Positions 35,901 to 44,970 of a stretch of DNA of 64,000 nt are shown here, in pieces. A program made the translations under genes and the position numbers. Within the stretch, counting starts at the first letter, position 1, and the number at the start of each line of letters is the position of its first letter. Below the pieces are notes generated by a model that had not been told where the DNA came from, searched no databases, and saw nothing but the letters and a program-made list of their open reading frames with translations. Origin of the DNA: Macrostomum hystrix (Eukaryota > Platyhelminthes > Macrostomidae); NCBI GenBank assembly GCA_950097015.1, contig CATNEN010000041.1, positions 980,501-1,044,500 of the forward strand. The letters run 5' to 3'.

Positions 35901-38900
35901 GACGCACGTGACCTTGGAGTTAAACGCGCACGGCTGGTTGATAACGTCAACGCTCAGAGATCCGTTCGCAATCTCAGCGTCAACCATTCGAAAGGTGCAC
36001 TTCGCCTGTGTTAGTTAAAATTTTGAAAAGCTTTTCTTTCTAAACGGAGACCGAACAATCACAAGACGTCAGTGACACTTACGTTAGACGAATAGTCTCT
36101 GCCGTCGAAGGTCTGGTAGTGAATGTCGCCGACAGCGTGGCAGACGGCCAGGCACTGCTCGTCCTGGCAGACCCAGTCGCCCTGGCATCGGCAGAGCTGG
36201 CAAGCCTGCCGCAGCTCGGTCCCCGGTGGGTAGAAACGGCCGCCGTGCTCGCAGGGGCAGTTGCTCTCGACCACACAGCGCTGGCCGTGCTCGTCCCACA
36301 GTTGGCCGCGTGGGCAGACGCAGCCCTCGATGCAGAATTCCATGTCGCAGTTGATCACTCGTTGCGTACAGGTCCGGCTGCAGCTCTCGCCGCAGATGTC
36401 GTACTGCCGGCCGTGGGTGCACTTGAATGCTGAGGAAGTTGTTTAGAATTCATTTTGAGTATGCAAACCGTTTTAACTGTCTCATCCTAGAACCTATCCA
36501 AAAATTCTTAGAAACGAACTTTGACTGCTTTCAGATAAAACTTAATCTAATAATTTTGAATAAGTTGATTTATTGGATGAATGAGTGTCGGAATTCCAAG
36601 CGCGAAAACGACTCACGGCAGCGGGTGCTTGTTCTCCAGTTAACTGGCTGCTGCTTCTCAATTTTACAGTGCTCAGCGTAGGCCTGCAGAGTACTGCAGA
36701 CGCAGTTCTCGGGGTTGGCTGCCATTGTGGCGGGGTCGCAGTTGCAGGCCTCTCGGACGCAGGACTCGATGTAGTCCAATGCGTTGACGTCGCGCTGGCA
36801 GTGGGCGAACGCTCTATCGTTCAGGAGAAGCCGCTGGCACATGCTCCTAGCCTGCTCTCGAGTGTCCGTCAAGCAGGTATCCCTATTTGAGGTTGCAGAA
36901 GAGCACCTAGGCTATTACTGTCCCGCTTTGTACACGTTCGTATCAGTTATTGTCAAAAGTACAAAAACAGTACAAAAGGCCTCCCCAACCCGTTGAACTA
37001 GCTTCCATTTACCCTCGAGTACGAGAGGTAGGACCATAGTAATTAGAAAAATGCGTGATCATCAATGCCAACTCACGGACATCGGCTGCCCCTGTGACAG
37101 ATGTCACTGCGATCCTGCAGCGCCCAGCTTCGTCCGAATTCATCGGGAGTAGCGGCTAGGTCCCCTCCCGGTGTGGTGAAGTCGTCCCTCTGGTTGTCAC
37201 TGTAACGGCCACAGAGGCCGCCTGTCCGGTGCTTGTAGCGCGCGTCCAACTCGGCTTGCACGTATAGGCCGCCGTCCCAGCGCAACTGGAAGCCCAGCGA
37301 GCTGCGAACGAGCACCCAGGGCCCCGTCTGGGTCACCTCGACGTTGCTGGCTGCGAACGGCATGTCGCTGCCGCGTAAGTCGGAGCAAACGTCGTGCCTA
37401 CCGCAGTTAAGCGAGTAGTCGAGCTGACGACGGTTGCGAAGCTCCAAGCGGACGAAGCCAACCTGGATGGTGATTCGACGGCTGCACGCGGTGGCGTTGC
37501 ACTCAGCGTCAGGATTGTGCAGCGTGACCTGGAACTGGTTGGAGTGCAGGTCGGCGAACAGCTGGTAGCTGCAGTGGCCGCAGAAGGAGAACTGTGAGCC
37601 GTCGAAGGTGCGGTAGCTGGACTCGCCCCAGACAAAGCACCAGGCTGAGCTTGTGTTGCGCTGCGGTGGAGCTGGCGTGGTGACCAACTCCGTGAACGTT
37701 GTGCGCGTACTCACGATCACTGGCAAAGAATTTTTAGGCGATGGGGTTTCATTGGATCTTTGTAATATTCGTGAGCATGTTTTCAGTCAGCGCTGCAAGG
37801 TAGTCATAGCAGCCACTCACCGGTCTCGCAGTACTTGCCGATGTAGCCGGGCGGGCAGCGGCACTCGTCGGGTGCCTCGCAGACGCCACCATTTCTGCAG
37901 CCGGGGCTGCACTTCGGTAGGCAGTCGCCAACGTCTCTGTCCCACTGGAGGTCGTATTGCGTGCAGGTCGCCACCTCTTTGGTCTGCTCACTTTCGAACC
38001 AGTAGCCGGCCTTGCACGTGATAGTGCATTCGCTGAATGAGGAATATTTAAGAATATGAGTTACTTGAGGCTTGAAGCCTTTGAGGCTGCTCATAGGCTG
38101 TGCTAGACCCGCACCCAGCCTACTCACAGTAACACATTGAACTGGTCCTCGCATTCGATCCGCTCAGCGTTGAGCACAACAGGCGGTCGGCACTCTCCCG
38201 GTTTGGCGGTGACGGGCGGTCCTGCATTGCGGAACGGCAAAGAGCTCAGCGTGAGACTCAGTCTCAGGAGAGGGCGAGACGCACTACAGTGCTCTGTTGC
38301 CCCTGACAACAGGCTGCAGGGAGTCTAACCAAGCCAAAGGCAGCCCCAAGCCAGCCAACCCGAGACACGCTGTCAAGGCGTGGCACGTAGGTAAAAAATA
38401 ATGATTAACACCGGCTTATCTTTACAAGTGTGGCATTGAGTCGCAGCAGAGCTTCAACCCTCCGATCTCTCCTTCCCTCTCTCTATCTGTCGTGTCCCTG
38501 TAGTTTTTTCGCTTTAATTTTGATTCGGTGTGAAATAATTGAGCAGACGGATTGGAGCCACGGCGGCCAGTCTGGACTCAAGTTGGACGCCGGTTAAAAT
38601 GCTAAATTGTTGCCATTTTTTTAGTTAACGAAACTTTTCAGATAAGCCGGGACTTGCTTTATCGGCTCTGCTGCAGTGAAAGAATTCTGTCACAATTGTG
38701 TCGTGAGCGGTTTCTGGGCGGTTTCTGGCTGGTTGCTGGGCATGTTTTAGGCTGCGAGTTTGGCTACAAGGACTGGGAGACTGTAAATATAAATTTTATT
38801 ACTTCAACCACGCCTTTTAATATATAAAAAGTGGGTCAACTAGTTATTCCTGCTGACGTTTGAAGTCGATTTTTTAACGGAAATGCAACAGCACTGGATG

Positions 38901-39084
38901 GCAACTCACTGACGTGACCCTGGCCGCTCACAGTTCTGCAAGAAAAAGTTAAGAGCAATGGTGCACGAAGATGAAAGCTGGAAAGTATGGAATTTTCCAC
39001 GTATTTCGCGCAGCTGGAATGGCCAACTCACCTGACTGAAATCAACAGGGCTGCAATCAGCAGTGACGCCACCCTGAACTCCAT
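19292..39084 (-). CDS. Large secreted gel-forming mucin / vWF-like glycoprotein (27 exons)
   Basis: Proposed exons in transcript order: 39084-39032, 38935-38910, 38221-38128, 38032-37821, 37719-37077, 36882-36617, 36429-36083, 36005-35742, 35602-35107, 34435-34195, 33825-33529, 33425-31049, 30966-30822, 30744-30049, 29590-28694, 28619-28590, 28469-27966, 26685-26062, 25617-24829, 24565-23885, 23635-22451, 22014-21373, 21271-21242, 21145-21125, 20970-20795, 20720-19712, 19617-19292. They total 13,071 nt with frame kept at every junction (4,356 residues). Domain order: signal peptide, sushi, EGF, D1, D2, D', D3, two CysD, F5/8C, TIL, eight CysD interleaved with Pro/Ser/Thr tracts, TIL/VWC-like segments, C-terminal cystine knot. 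D assemblies and cystine knots polymerise vertebrate gel-forming mucins, and the PTS tracts would carry O-glycans; a mucus component is the likely role. Sushi and EGF before D1, and an F5/8C inside, are unlike vertebrate mucins. Confidence 0.9.
21125..21271 (-). CDS. Mucin mini-exons 23 and 24 (30 nt and 21 nt)
   Basis: Two tiny phase 1-1 exons, 21271-21242 and 21145-21125, have good acceptors (polypyrimidine plus CAG) and donors (GTAGGA, GTAAGC). They encode short Thr-rich linker pieces (ATLEPNRTTE; ATQTNKF). Skipping either would keep the frame. Confidence 0.55.
21373..26685 (-). CDS. Mucin exons 18-22: five PTS-CysD cassettes
   Basis: Exons 26685-26062, 25617-24829, 24565-23885, 23635-22451 and 22014-21373 each encode a tract of 12-residue PSEPSRTPSPPT-type repeats (36-bp unit) followed by one CysD domain ending in CFG. 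All are phase 1-1. Four CysD copies are almost identical at DNA level. The one in 23635-22451 is clearly diverged (NLDRPSTGHGDVETIEKARR) and has the longest PTS tract. Ser/Thr residues in the repeats are candidate O-glycosylation sites. Confidence 0.88.
26686..27965 (-). other. 1.28-kb mucin intron
   Basis: This is the largest intron of the mucin gene, AT-rich, between the divergent CysD exon and the next PTS-CysD cassette. I saw no repeat array or conserved domain in it. Confidence 0.65.
27966..28469 (-). CDS. Mucin exon 17: divergent CysD-like domain lacking the WxxW motif
   Basis: This phase 1-1 exon aligns with the second half of a CysD domain: SGYYESITSL, then LKCDHVTSLDY, FGLKIGFSCKHDEQLEFEC and FQITLSC match the order of GDGDIETI, FCPNPISIQC, NEGLVCKNENQ and VRYFC. 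The WTDW segment is gone, and a Thr/Ser/Pro tail follows. The frame is intact, so the domain has diverged rather than become a pseudo-exon. Confidence 0.7.
28590..29590 (-). CDS. Mucin exons 15-16: PTS-CysD cassette and 30-nt mini-exon
   Basis: Exon 29590-28694 encodes 12-residue PSEPSRTPSPPT repeats and then a CysD domain. The DNA shows three ~180-bp higher-order units near 29021, 29201 and 29381. A 30-nt mini-exon (28619-28590, ASLSTSTAAT) with good splice sites on both sides follows. Both exons are phase 1-1. Confidence 0.8.
30049..30966 (-). CDS. Mucin exons 13-14: end of F5/8C, TIL-like module, CysD domain
   Basis: Exon 30966-30822 completes the F5/8C domain (ELDANIDQNTAVTNYF to VRLDLIQC). 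Exon 30744-30049 has a Thr-rich linker, a TIL/E-type cysteine module (CYYDDCAIKCTLICHYF to CPCMDDEG) and a CysD domain (CEEWTDWINLDNPSTGDGD). It ends CECFG in phase 1. Confidence 0.85.
31049..33825 (-). CDS. Mucin exons 11-12: D', D3 and two CysD domains, start of F5/8C
   Basis: Exon 33825-33529 is a TIL-like D' segment. The 2,377-nt exon 33425-31049 encodes D3 (WGLGHFETFDGATYSVKG; RGLCGTFDNDQKTDF), its C8 and TIL, then two CysD (WxxW) domains starting GWTDWMN and GWTHWIN, joined by a Ser/Thr/Pro linker, and then the first part of an F5/8 type C domain (WELSDSAFASSS). It ends with AAG|GCAAGT, a GC donor, which is the only one that keeps the frame into the next exon. Confidence 0.88.
34195..37719 (-). 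CDS. Mucin exons 5-10: vWD assemblies D1 and D2 with C8 and TIL modules
   Basis: D1 spans exon 37719-37077 (CFVWGESSYRTFDGSQFSF; GGLCGRYSDNQRDDF) with its C8 in 36882-36617 and its TIL in 36429-36083. D2 begins at the end of that exon (HYQTFDGRDYSSN), continues through 36005-35742 and 35602-35107 (RGLCGTYDGSKNTDF plus C8), and its TIL is 34435-34195. The GLCG motifs lack the preceding cysteine of the CGLCG found in many vWF/mucin D domains. The acceptor at 36430-36431 was chosen over a nearby AG because only it keeps the frame. Confidence 0.85.
34490..34985 (-). repeat. 41-bp minisatellite in a mucin intron (~12 copies)
   Basis: GACTTGCTACTGCGCACTGG plus TCTAGTCACCAAACTGTATCA-type units are repeated about 12 times within the intron between the D2 C8 exon and the following TIL exon. 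Two subtypes (TGCTTGT and TGTATCA endings) are clustered. Confidence 0.9.
37821..38221 (-). CDS. Mucin exons 3-4: sushi (CCP) and EGF-like domains
   Basis: Exons 38221-38128 and 38032-37821 join in phase 2. The sushi domain runs from GECRPP through CKAGYWF to a tryptophan (LQWDRDVGDC). The EGF-like domain has C-x3-C-x5-C, then CRCPPGYIGKYC. This N-terminal pair precedes the D assemblies. Confidence 0.75.
39032..39084 (-). CDS. Mucin exon 1: signal peptide
   Basis: ATG at 39084-39082 begins MEFRVASLLIAALLISVR, a short basic start plus hydrophobic core typical of a secretory signal. The donor is CAG|GTGAGT. A 26-nt exon (38935-38910) and exon 38221-38128 follow before the first recognisable domain. 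Confidence 0.75.
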
Positions 39085-39261
39085 ACTGCCAGGGCGTGCT
39101 TGGTGCGACTGGGAATCTGAAAGTTTTTTTAACGTAGCTTTTAGCGACTCCACTTAAGAATGATTTACAAACTGGGCGGCCTGGGCAGCATACTGCCGTG
39201 CGTGGCCTGCGAATGAGAGACTGGTAGAATGAGAGGTAGACTGGGCTTTCGGGTCAGAGGG

Positions 39262-40880
39262 CACGGTGGGGTTTAGTGTGAGCTTTAGGGTGGGGTTTAG
39301 TGTGAGGTTTAGGGTGGAGTTTAGTGTGACGTATAGGTTGGGGTTTAGTGTGAGGTTACTGTGGGGTTGGTTTAGTGTGAGATTTAGGGTGGGGTTTAGT
39401 GTGAGGTTTAGGTTGGGGTTTAGTGTGAGGTTTAGGGTGGAGTTTAGTGTGAGGTATAGGTTGGGGTTTAGTGTGAGGTTACTGTGGGGTTGGTTTAGTG
39501 TGAGGTTTAGGGTGGGGTTTAGTGTGAGGTTTAGGTTGGGGTTTAGTGTGAGCTTTAGGGTGGGGTTTAGTGTGAGGTTTAGGGTGGAGTTTAGTGTGAG
39601 GTATAGGTTGGGGTTTAGTGTGAGGTATAGGTTGGGGTTTAGTGTGAGGTATAGGTTGGGGTTTAGTGTGAGGTATAGGTTGGGGTTTAGTGTGAGGTTT
39701 AGGGTGGAGTTTAGTGTGAGGTATAGGGTGGGGTTTAGTGTGAGGTATAGGTTGGGGTTTAGTGTGAGGTTTAGGGTGGAGTTTAGTGTGAGGTATAGGT
39801 TGGGGTTTAGTGTGAGGTATAGGGTGGGGTTTAGTGTGAGGTTACTGTGGGGTTTAGTGTGAGGTTTAGGGTGGGGTTTATTGTGAGGTTTAGGGTGGGG
39901 TTTAGTGTGAGGTTTAGGGTGGAGTTTAGTGTGAGGTACAAGTTGGGGTTTAGTGTGAGGTTTAGGGTGGAGTTTAGTGTGAGGTATAGGGTGGGGTTTA
40001 GTGTGAGGTTTAGGGTGGAGTTTAGTGTGAGGTATAGGTTGGGGTTTAGTGTGAGGTATAGGTTGGGGTTTAGTGTGAGGTATAGGTTGGGGTTTAGTGT
40101 GAGGTTTAGGGTGGAGTTTAGTGTGAGGTATAGGGTGGGGTTTAGTGTGAGGTTTAGGGTGGAGTTTAGTGTGAGGTATAGGTTGGGGTTTAGTGTGAGG
40201 TATAGGGTGGGGTTTAGTGCGAGGTATAGGTTGGGGTTTAGTGTGAGGTTTAGGGTGGAGTTTAGTGTGAGGTATAGGGTGGGGTTTAGTGTGAGGTTTA
40301 GGGTGGAGTTTAGTGTGAGGTATAGGTTGGGGTTTAGTGTGAGGTATAGGTTGGGGTTTAGTGTGAGGTATAGGTTGGGGTTTAGTGTGAGGTTTAGGGT
40401 GGAGTTTAGTGTGAGGTATAGGTTGGGGTTTAGTGTGAGGTTTAGGGTGGAGTTTAGTGTGAGGTATAGGGTGGGGTTTAGTGTGAGGTATAGGTTGGGG
40501 TTTAGTGTGAGGTTTAGGGTGGAGTTTAGTGTGAGGTATAGGTTGGGGTTTAGTGTGAGGTATAGGTTGGGGTTTAGTGTGAGGTTTAGGGTGGAGTTTA
40601 GTGTGAGGTATAGGTTGGGGTTTAGTGTGAGGTATAGGGTGGGGTTTAGTGTGAGGTTACTGTGGGGTTTAGTGTGAGGTTTAGGGTGGGGTTTATTGTG
40701 AGGTTTAGGGTGGGGTTTATTGTGAGGTTTAGGGTGGGGTTTAGTGTGAGGTATAGGGTGGGGTTTAGTGTGAGGTTTAGGGTGGGGTTTAGTGTGAGGT
40801 TTAGGCTTACGGTGGAGTTAATGGTGGGGTTTGGCGTGAGGTTTAGGGTGGGGTTTAGGGTGATGTTTGGGGTGGAGTTT
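39262..40880 (+). repeat. 24-bp G-rich telomere-like minisatellite (~67 copies)
   Basis: Units of GGGTTTAGTGTGAGGTTTAG plus GGTG/GGTT/GGAG variants run for 1.6 kb. The GGGTTTAG core resembles the TTTAGGG class of telomeric repeat. As 24 is divisible by three, open frames of up to 276 codons arise (SVRFRVEF repeats); I do not regard them as genes. Confidence 0.95.
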
Positions 40881-41197
40881 GCAGGGTTCCGGTTTTCTTG
40901 TCAAATAAACGTTTGCTATGTTCAACGAATTTTGAGAAATATCGATGCATTGTTGTTTTAAGTGGGTAAAACTGCATTGAAATACTCTTGAAATTTTTTA
41001 AAGGCTCAATATGTTTGAGCAGGCTCTTTGGATTGTCGATTATCCTTAGCCTTGAGATCCTAGGTATACTATAAAGGCGCTGAGGTCCGAGTGTACTACT
41101 CTCAGTCATCACTCCAGGAGACTGAATTCTTCATAAAGAGCCGAAACAAATTCTTCGAAAATCGGAAACATTACTGCTAGTCGGTTTTCGTTTGTGT

Positions 41198-41475
41198 CGG
41201 GTCGCAGGGTGCGGGGTAGAGGTCCCAGACGGGTCGCAGGGTGCGGGGTACAGGTCCCAGACGGGTTTCAGGGTGTGGGGTAGAGGTCCCAGACGGGTCG
41301 CAGGGTGCGGGGTACAGGTCCCAGACGGGTCGCAGGGTGCGGGGTACAGGTCCCAGACGGGTCGCAGGGTGCGGGGTACAGGTCCCAGACGGGTTTCAGG
41401 GTGTGGGATAACGGTCGAAGACGTGTTGCAGGGTGCGGGGCTACAGGTACCAGACGGGTCGCAGGGTGCGTGGTT
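41198..41475 (+). repeat. 32-bp minisatellite (~8 copies)
   Basis: GGGTCGCAGGGTGCGGGGTA followed by CAGGTCCCAGAC is repeated about eight times. Two variant units carry GGGTTTCAGGGTGTGGG. Confidence 0.92.
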
Positions 41476-42194
41476 AAGCCAGCATTAAGTATGGCAGAAT
41501 GGAATGTCAATGCTTACCAGGAGCTCGGCCTGAGTTTGCTGAGTTTCAAAGCCGGCGCGCTCTTGTAGTGGAAAAATCTGGCACGCCTACGAATAATATT
41601 TGCGGCGGCCTTTTGAATGGACTGGGCCGGGCGGAGGATGGGGTGGCTTGCCCCCTAGAGACGTCAGCGAAAAAAAGAGGCCCCGTTGTCATGACAACTG
41701 TCGGCTTCTCGCCTGTGGAGCCGTGTCAGCTCCAGATAGCAGGAGGGGCTATCAGCGAGCGCGCATAGCTTTCCGAGTGTTTTGACAAGGGAGGCCCTGG
41801 GCGCAACAGCTCGGGGGGTTCGCTGTAGGGCGATAAGATAGGGCTGGCTTGGCCCGCCATTCTGAGCATTCCTGGCCTGAGTTGTCTGCAGCTGGGCGGC
41901 TGATCTCAGAAATCCAACTGAATTGAAAAAAAACTTACTTTTTGCAGGCAGCTGTTTCGCTTCTACGCATTTTTTCTGTAAAATATCTGAGACAATAATG
42001 CTCTATCTAGCCAAAAATGATAAAATTCATGTTTTGAAGACGCAGTTTGAAAGCTTGAACTTTTCAGAATAGCTTGTGGCTCTGCTTTATCTCACGTTTC
42101 CGAGTATCTTTTCGGGCATGTAATTTGTGACTCCTAATGTTAAATTTCTAATTGCTAAATTAAAGGCCAACTAAGATGCCTATCGACTGGCCTG

Positions 42195-42640
42195 TCAATC
42201 AGAAGGCCAACCAAAAGGCCAACCAAAAGGCCAATCAGAAGGCCAACCAAAAGGCCAACCAAAAGGCCAACCAAAAGGCCAATAAGAAGGCCATTAAAAA
42301 AGGCCAATAAGAAGGCCATTAAAAAAGGCCAATAAGAAGGCCAACCAAAAGGCCAATCAGAAGGCCAACCAAAAGGCCAATAAGAAGGCCAACCAAAAGG
42401 CTAATCAGAAGGCCAACCAAAAGGCCAATAAGAAGGCCAACCAAAAGGCCAATCAGAAGGCCAACCAAAAGGCCATTAAAAAAGGCCAATAAGAAGGCCA
42501 TTAAAAAAGGCCAATAAGAAGGCCAACCAAAAGGCCAATCAGAAGGCCAACCAAAAGGCCAATAAGAAGGCCAACCAAAAGGCTAATCAGAAGGCCAACC
42601 AAAAGGCCAATAATAAGGCCATTAAAAAAGCCAATGCCAA
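42195..42640 (+). repeat. 12-bp GGCCAA minisatellite with higher-order structure
   Basis: Alternating AAGGCCAACCAA and AAGGCCAATCAG/AAGGCCAATAAG 12-mers are interspersed with AAGGCCATTAAAA blocks. Longer blocks recur (compare about 42300-42450 with 42490-42620), indicating higher-order duplication. Confidence 0.92.
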
Positions 42641-44937
42641 TTAAAGAATGAGGAGGCCTGATTCCTATAAATGAAAAAGAAGATGAAAGTTTTCAAAATG
42701 CATTAAAAAAGCGATATCATGATATCGGGCCTCATTTTCCGCAGACTTGATTGCGTATCGCAGACACAAGCCACTTTGATCTGCTCGGCGGCAAACACGC
42801 TCACGGAGTGCTGGGTCCGGTGCCAGATGGACCAAACAGCAATTTCCGTTTCGGGGCTGGAAATGAATTCCCAATGGAACCCGTCCTCTCTGCCCCCCTA
42901 CCCCTGCTGCTCAGCTCGGAGCGGGCCGGCGAGCAGGCACTGTCCGGCAGTTTGTTTGGTAAATTGTCTCTTTTGCCTAAACCGCGGCTTTACTTTATGG
43001 TCGCTGGGGACTGCCCCCCGACCCCAGGCCTCGGACAGCTTCTTGCTGGTATGGATAAAAGTTTTTTAATTATTAATTCGCCTGATCGCCCTACTCAGTG
43101 AAGCTGAGCAGTGAGCAGTGTGTGTGTATGTGTGTTTGGGGCGTCCCTTACTTTCCCTCCCTACTCAAGCCCAGCTCATCTTTTCAATCATGGCCTGAGT
43201 TTGCTCTCTGCAACCCCCCCCCAGTCCGCACCGTGACGCCCTAGGCTCGCCTGTCACAAGCAATACGCTGGGAGCAACTGGAAAACTCTGGCAGCGACTC
43301 TTCTCTGATGCGGGATACGAAAGAAGACTGGCGCAGAGCAGCTAGAACACTGCCAGCTGTTTATGGGGCTCTGCTAAAATATTAATAGTCTGCTTGAAGG
43401 GGATCGGTCACCGCACCGTTGGTTCAATGGGGGCCGAGTTGACAGCTGACCGCGGCAGTTCCGAAACTCCTCATTTTGCGGGCCCAGTTTGGTAACAATG
43501 TGAGATCGACAATCCACTCGGCACTCGACTCCATTCGAATTCCACTCGAAATTGCACTTTTATTTCTCATGTTTTTAGCCTCGCGTCCTCACCCTGCTTT
43601 GAACCGCATTCTCTCACCCTCCGACTCTCGTGATTGGCTGCAACCCTTTCTTGCTGTACCCACCCCGACGCCACTCTTACCCTGTGCGAATTTTATGCAA
43701 GCCTGATATGCCCCGTATCGCGTAACGCTACTATTGAAAGGTCGTCTCTTACCGCAAGACTCAATTTAGTGCAAAAAACATAGCGAACAGCTGAAGTACA
43801 CAACTAACTAAACTTGGTCAGAGGTCCGAAGCTCTATCCTCTAGGCTGCAAGCTGCCATGCATCCAACCCATGCCAAAACATGGAAAAGTGCTTGAGTAG
43901 AGCAGTTTCACACTCTGGGGTTCCATGGCGATGAAAGAAACAGGCAGAACTTTGAGCCCAAGGTGAGGGTTGCCCACCACGCTCTGATTGACAGTGCATA
44001 GAGTGTTGATGAGGCCTGAGCTGCGTCAATGAAAGAGTGCAGGACAGCCTTCAGTTGAGGAACGCAATTAGAATTGAGTCGCATAGGCCTTATGAAACAA
44101 TGGCCGCGAGATGGCCTGTCAGTTCCACTGGCTTGGTCATGTGTGCGCGCCAGCTGCTTGTCGACCGGAAGCAGCAGAACCTGAATTGAGAAACAGAGAG
44201 AAGGGCGGGTGGGGAGAGGCGGCCGTTCGCTTCCAAGTCTCCGCGGCTCTCTCCGTTTTCCCAATCTGAGTCGCGGCAACGAGAGGTCTCACTTAGAGGC
44301 TGCTGGCCCTGCACTTGTGTGTGTGTGTGTGTGTGTGTGAGTGTGGGTCCTCCATCACCTTGCATGCAGCTGCTCCAGGCTCCCCACCCCAGTATTTCTC
44401 CCTCTCTCCTCGCTGGAGAGGACGAGCAAGGCAACAGCCTCCCCTGCGCCTCTGCCTGCCCTCTCGCTCCGTCCTCTCAGCCTAGTAGCTGAGGTGGGAC
44501 GCGGGGCTGGCCGCTGAGCTGAGGTTGCGCCTGAGGCTGAGCGGAGCAGGCCGAAAAGCGTACTCAGAGGACAGCCTGGTCAGGGACAGAGGTGGAGTGA
44601 GAGGTGAGGCGGCAGGGTATCGATTTGGCGGGCCATCAAGACTGCCTGCGTGAGTATTGGGGGAGAGGGGAGAGGGGGAGGCAGCCGGCTCACAAAGTCT
44701 CCCCCGGTGAGTCTGGCCAGGTCGCGGCTGAGTTTTCTGACCGGGCTCGCTGTGCCGTGAACATTTCGCAGCCTCCTTCGGCTCCGTCTGCAGCTCTGTC
44801 ACCCGACACAGAAAGGCATTGTCCGCCGCCCACAACTGTCAGCGCTGCGTAGTTGTCCGCCACCCAAATCCGCCCCTGTGCCGTCTCTACGGCCTCGATG
44901 CTGCGGCCACAGCGGAGCCGCGCCGGAAGGAATGCTA

Positions 44938-44947
44938 GTCACGTGAC
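44938..44947 (+). promoter_or_regulatory. GTCACGTGAC palindrome (E-box / CLEAR-type) upstream of start codon
   Basis: A perfect 10-bp palindrome GTCACGTGAC ends 23 bp before the ATG of the multi-pass membrane protein gene. The same decamer is the CLEAR element bound by TFEB/MiT-type bHLH-ZIP factors, and USF binds the CACGTG core. Use of the site is inference. Confidence 0.5.
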
Positions 44948-44970
44948 CAGGGCCGGGTGACCCTCCGGCT

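Larger units (their letters stand above)
39085..44970. other. Intergenic region upstream of mucin and of the multi-pass membrane protein gene
   Basis: It is dominated by three minisatellites (39262-40880, 41198-41475, 42195-42640) and a short (TG)n tract at about 44316-44345. Divergent promoters should lie near 39085-39240 (mucin, minus) and 44400-44970 (plus, GC-rich). A few open frames at 42740-43100 have no recognisable domain. Confidence 0.7.

Noticed and set aside
39266-40961. Long open frames (198, 276 and 99 codons) encoding SVRFRVEF repeats
   Set aside because: They arise from a 24-bp minisatellite whose unit is a multiple of three; no signal peptide, splice context or conserved domain.
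42751-43101. 116-codon frames upstream of the multi-pass membrane gene
   Set aside because: Two overlapping frames are equally open and neither shows a domain, signal peptide or splice continuity.
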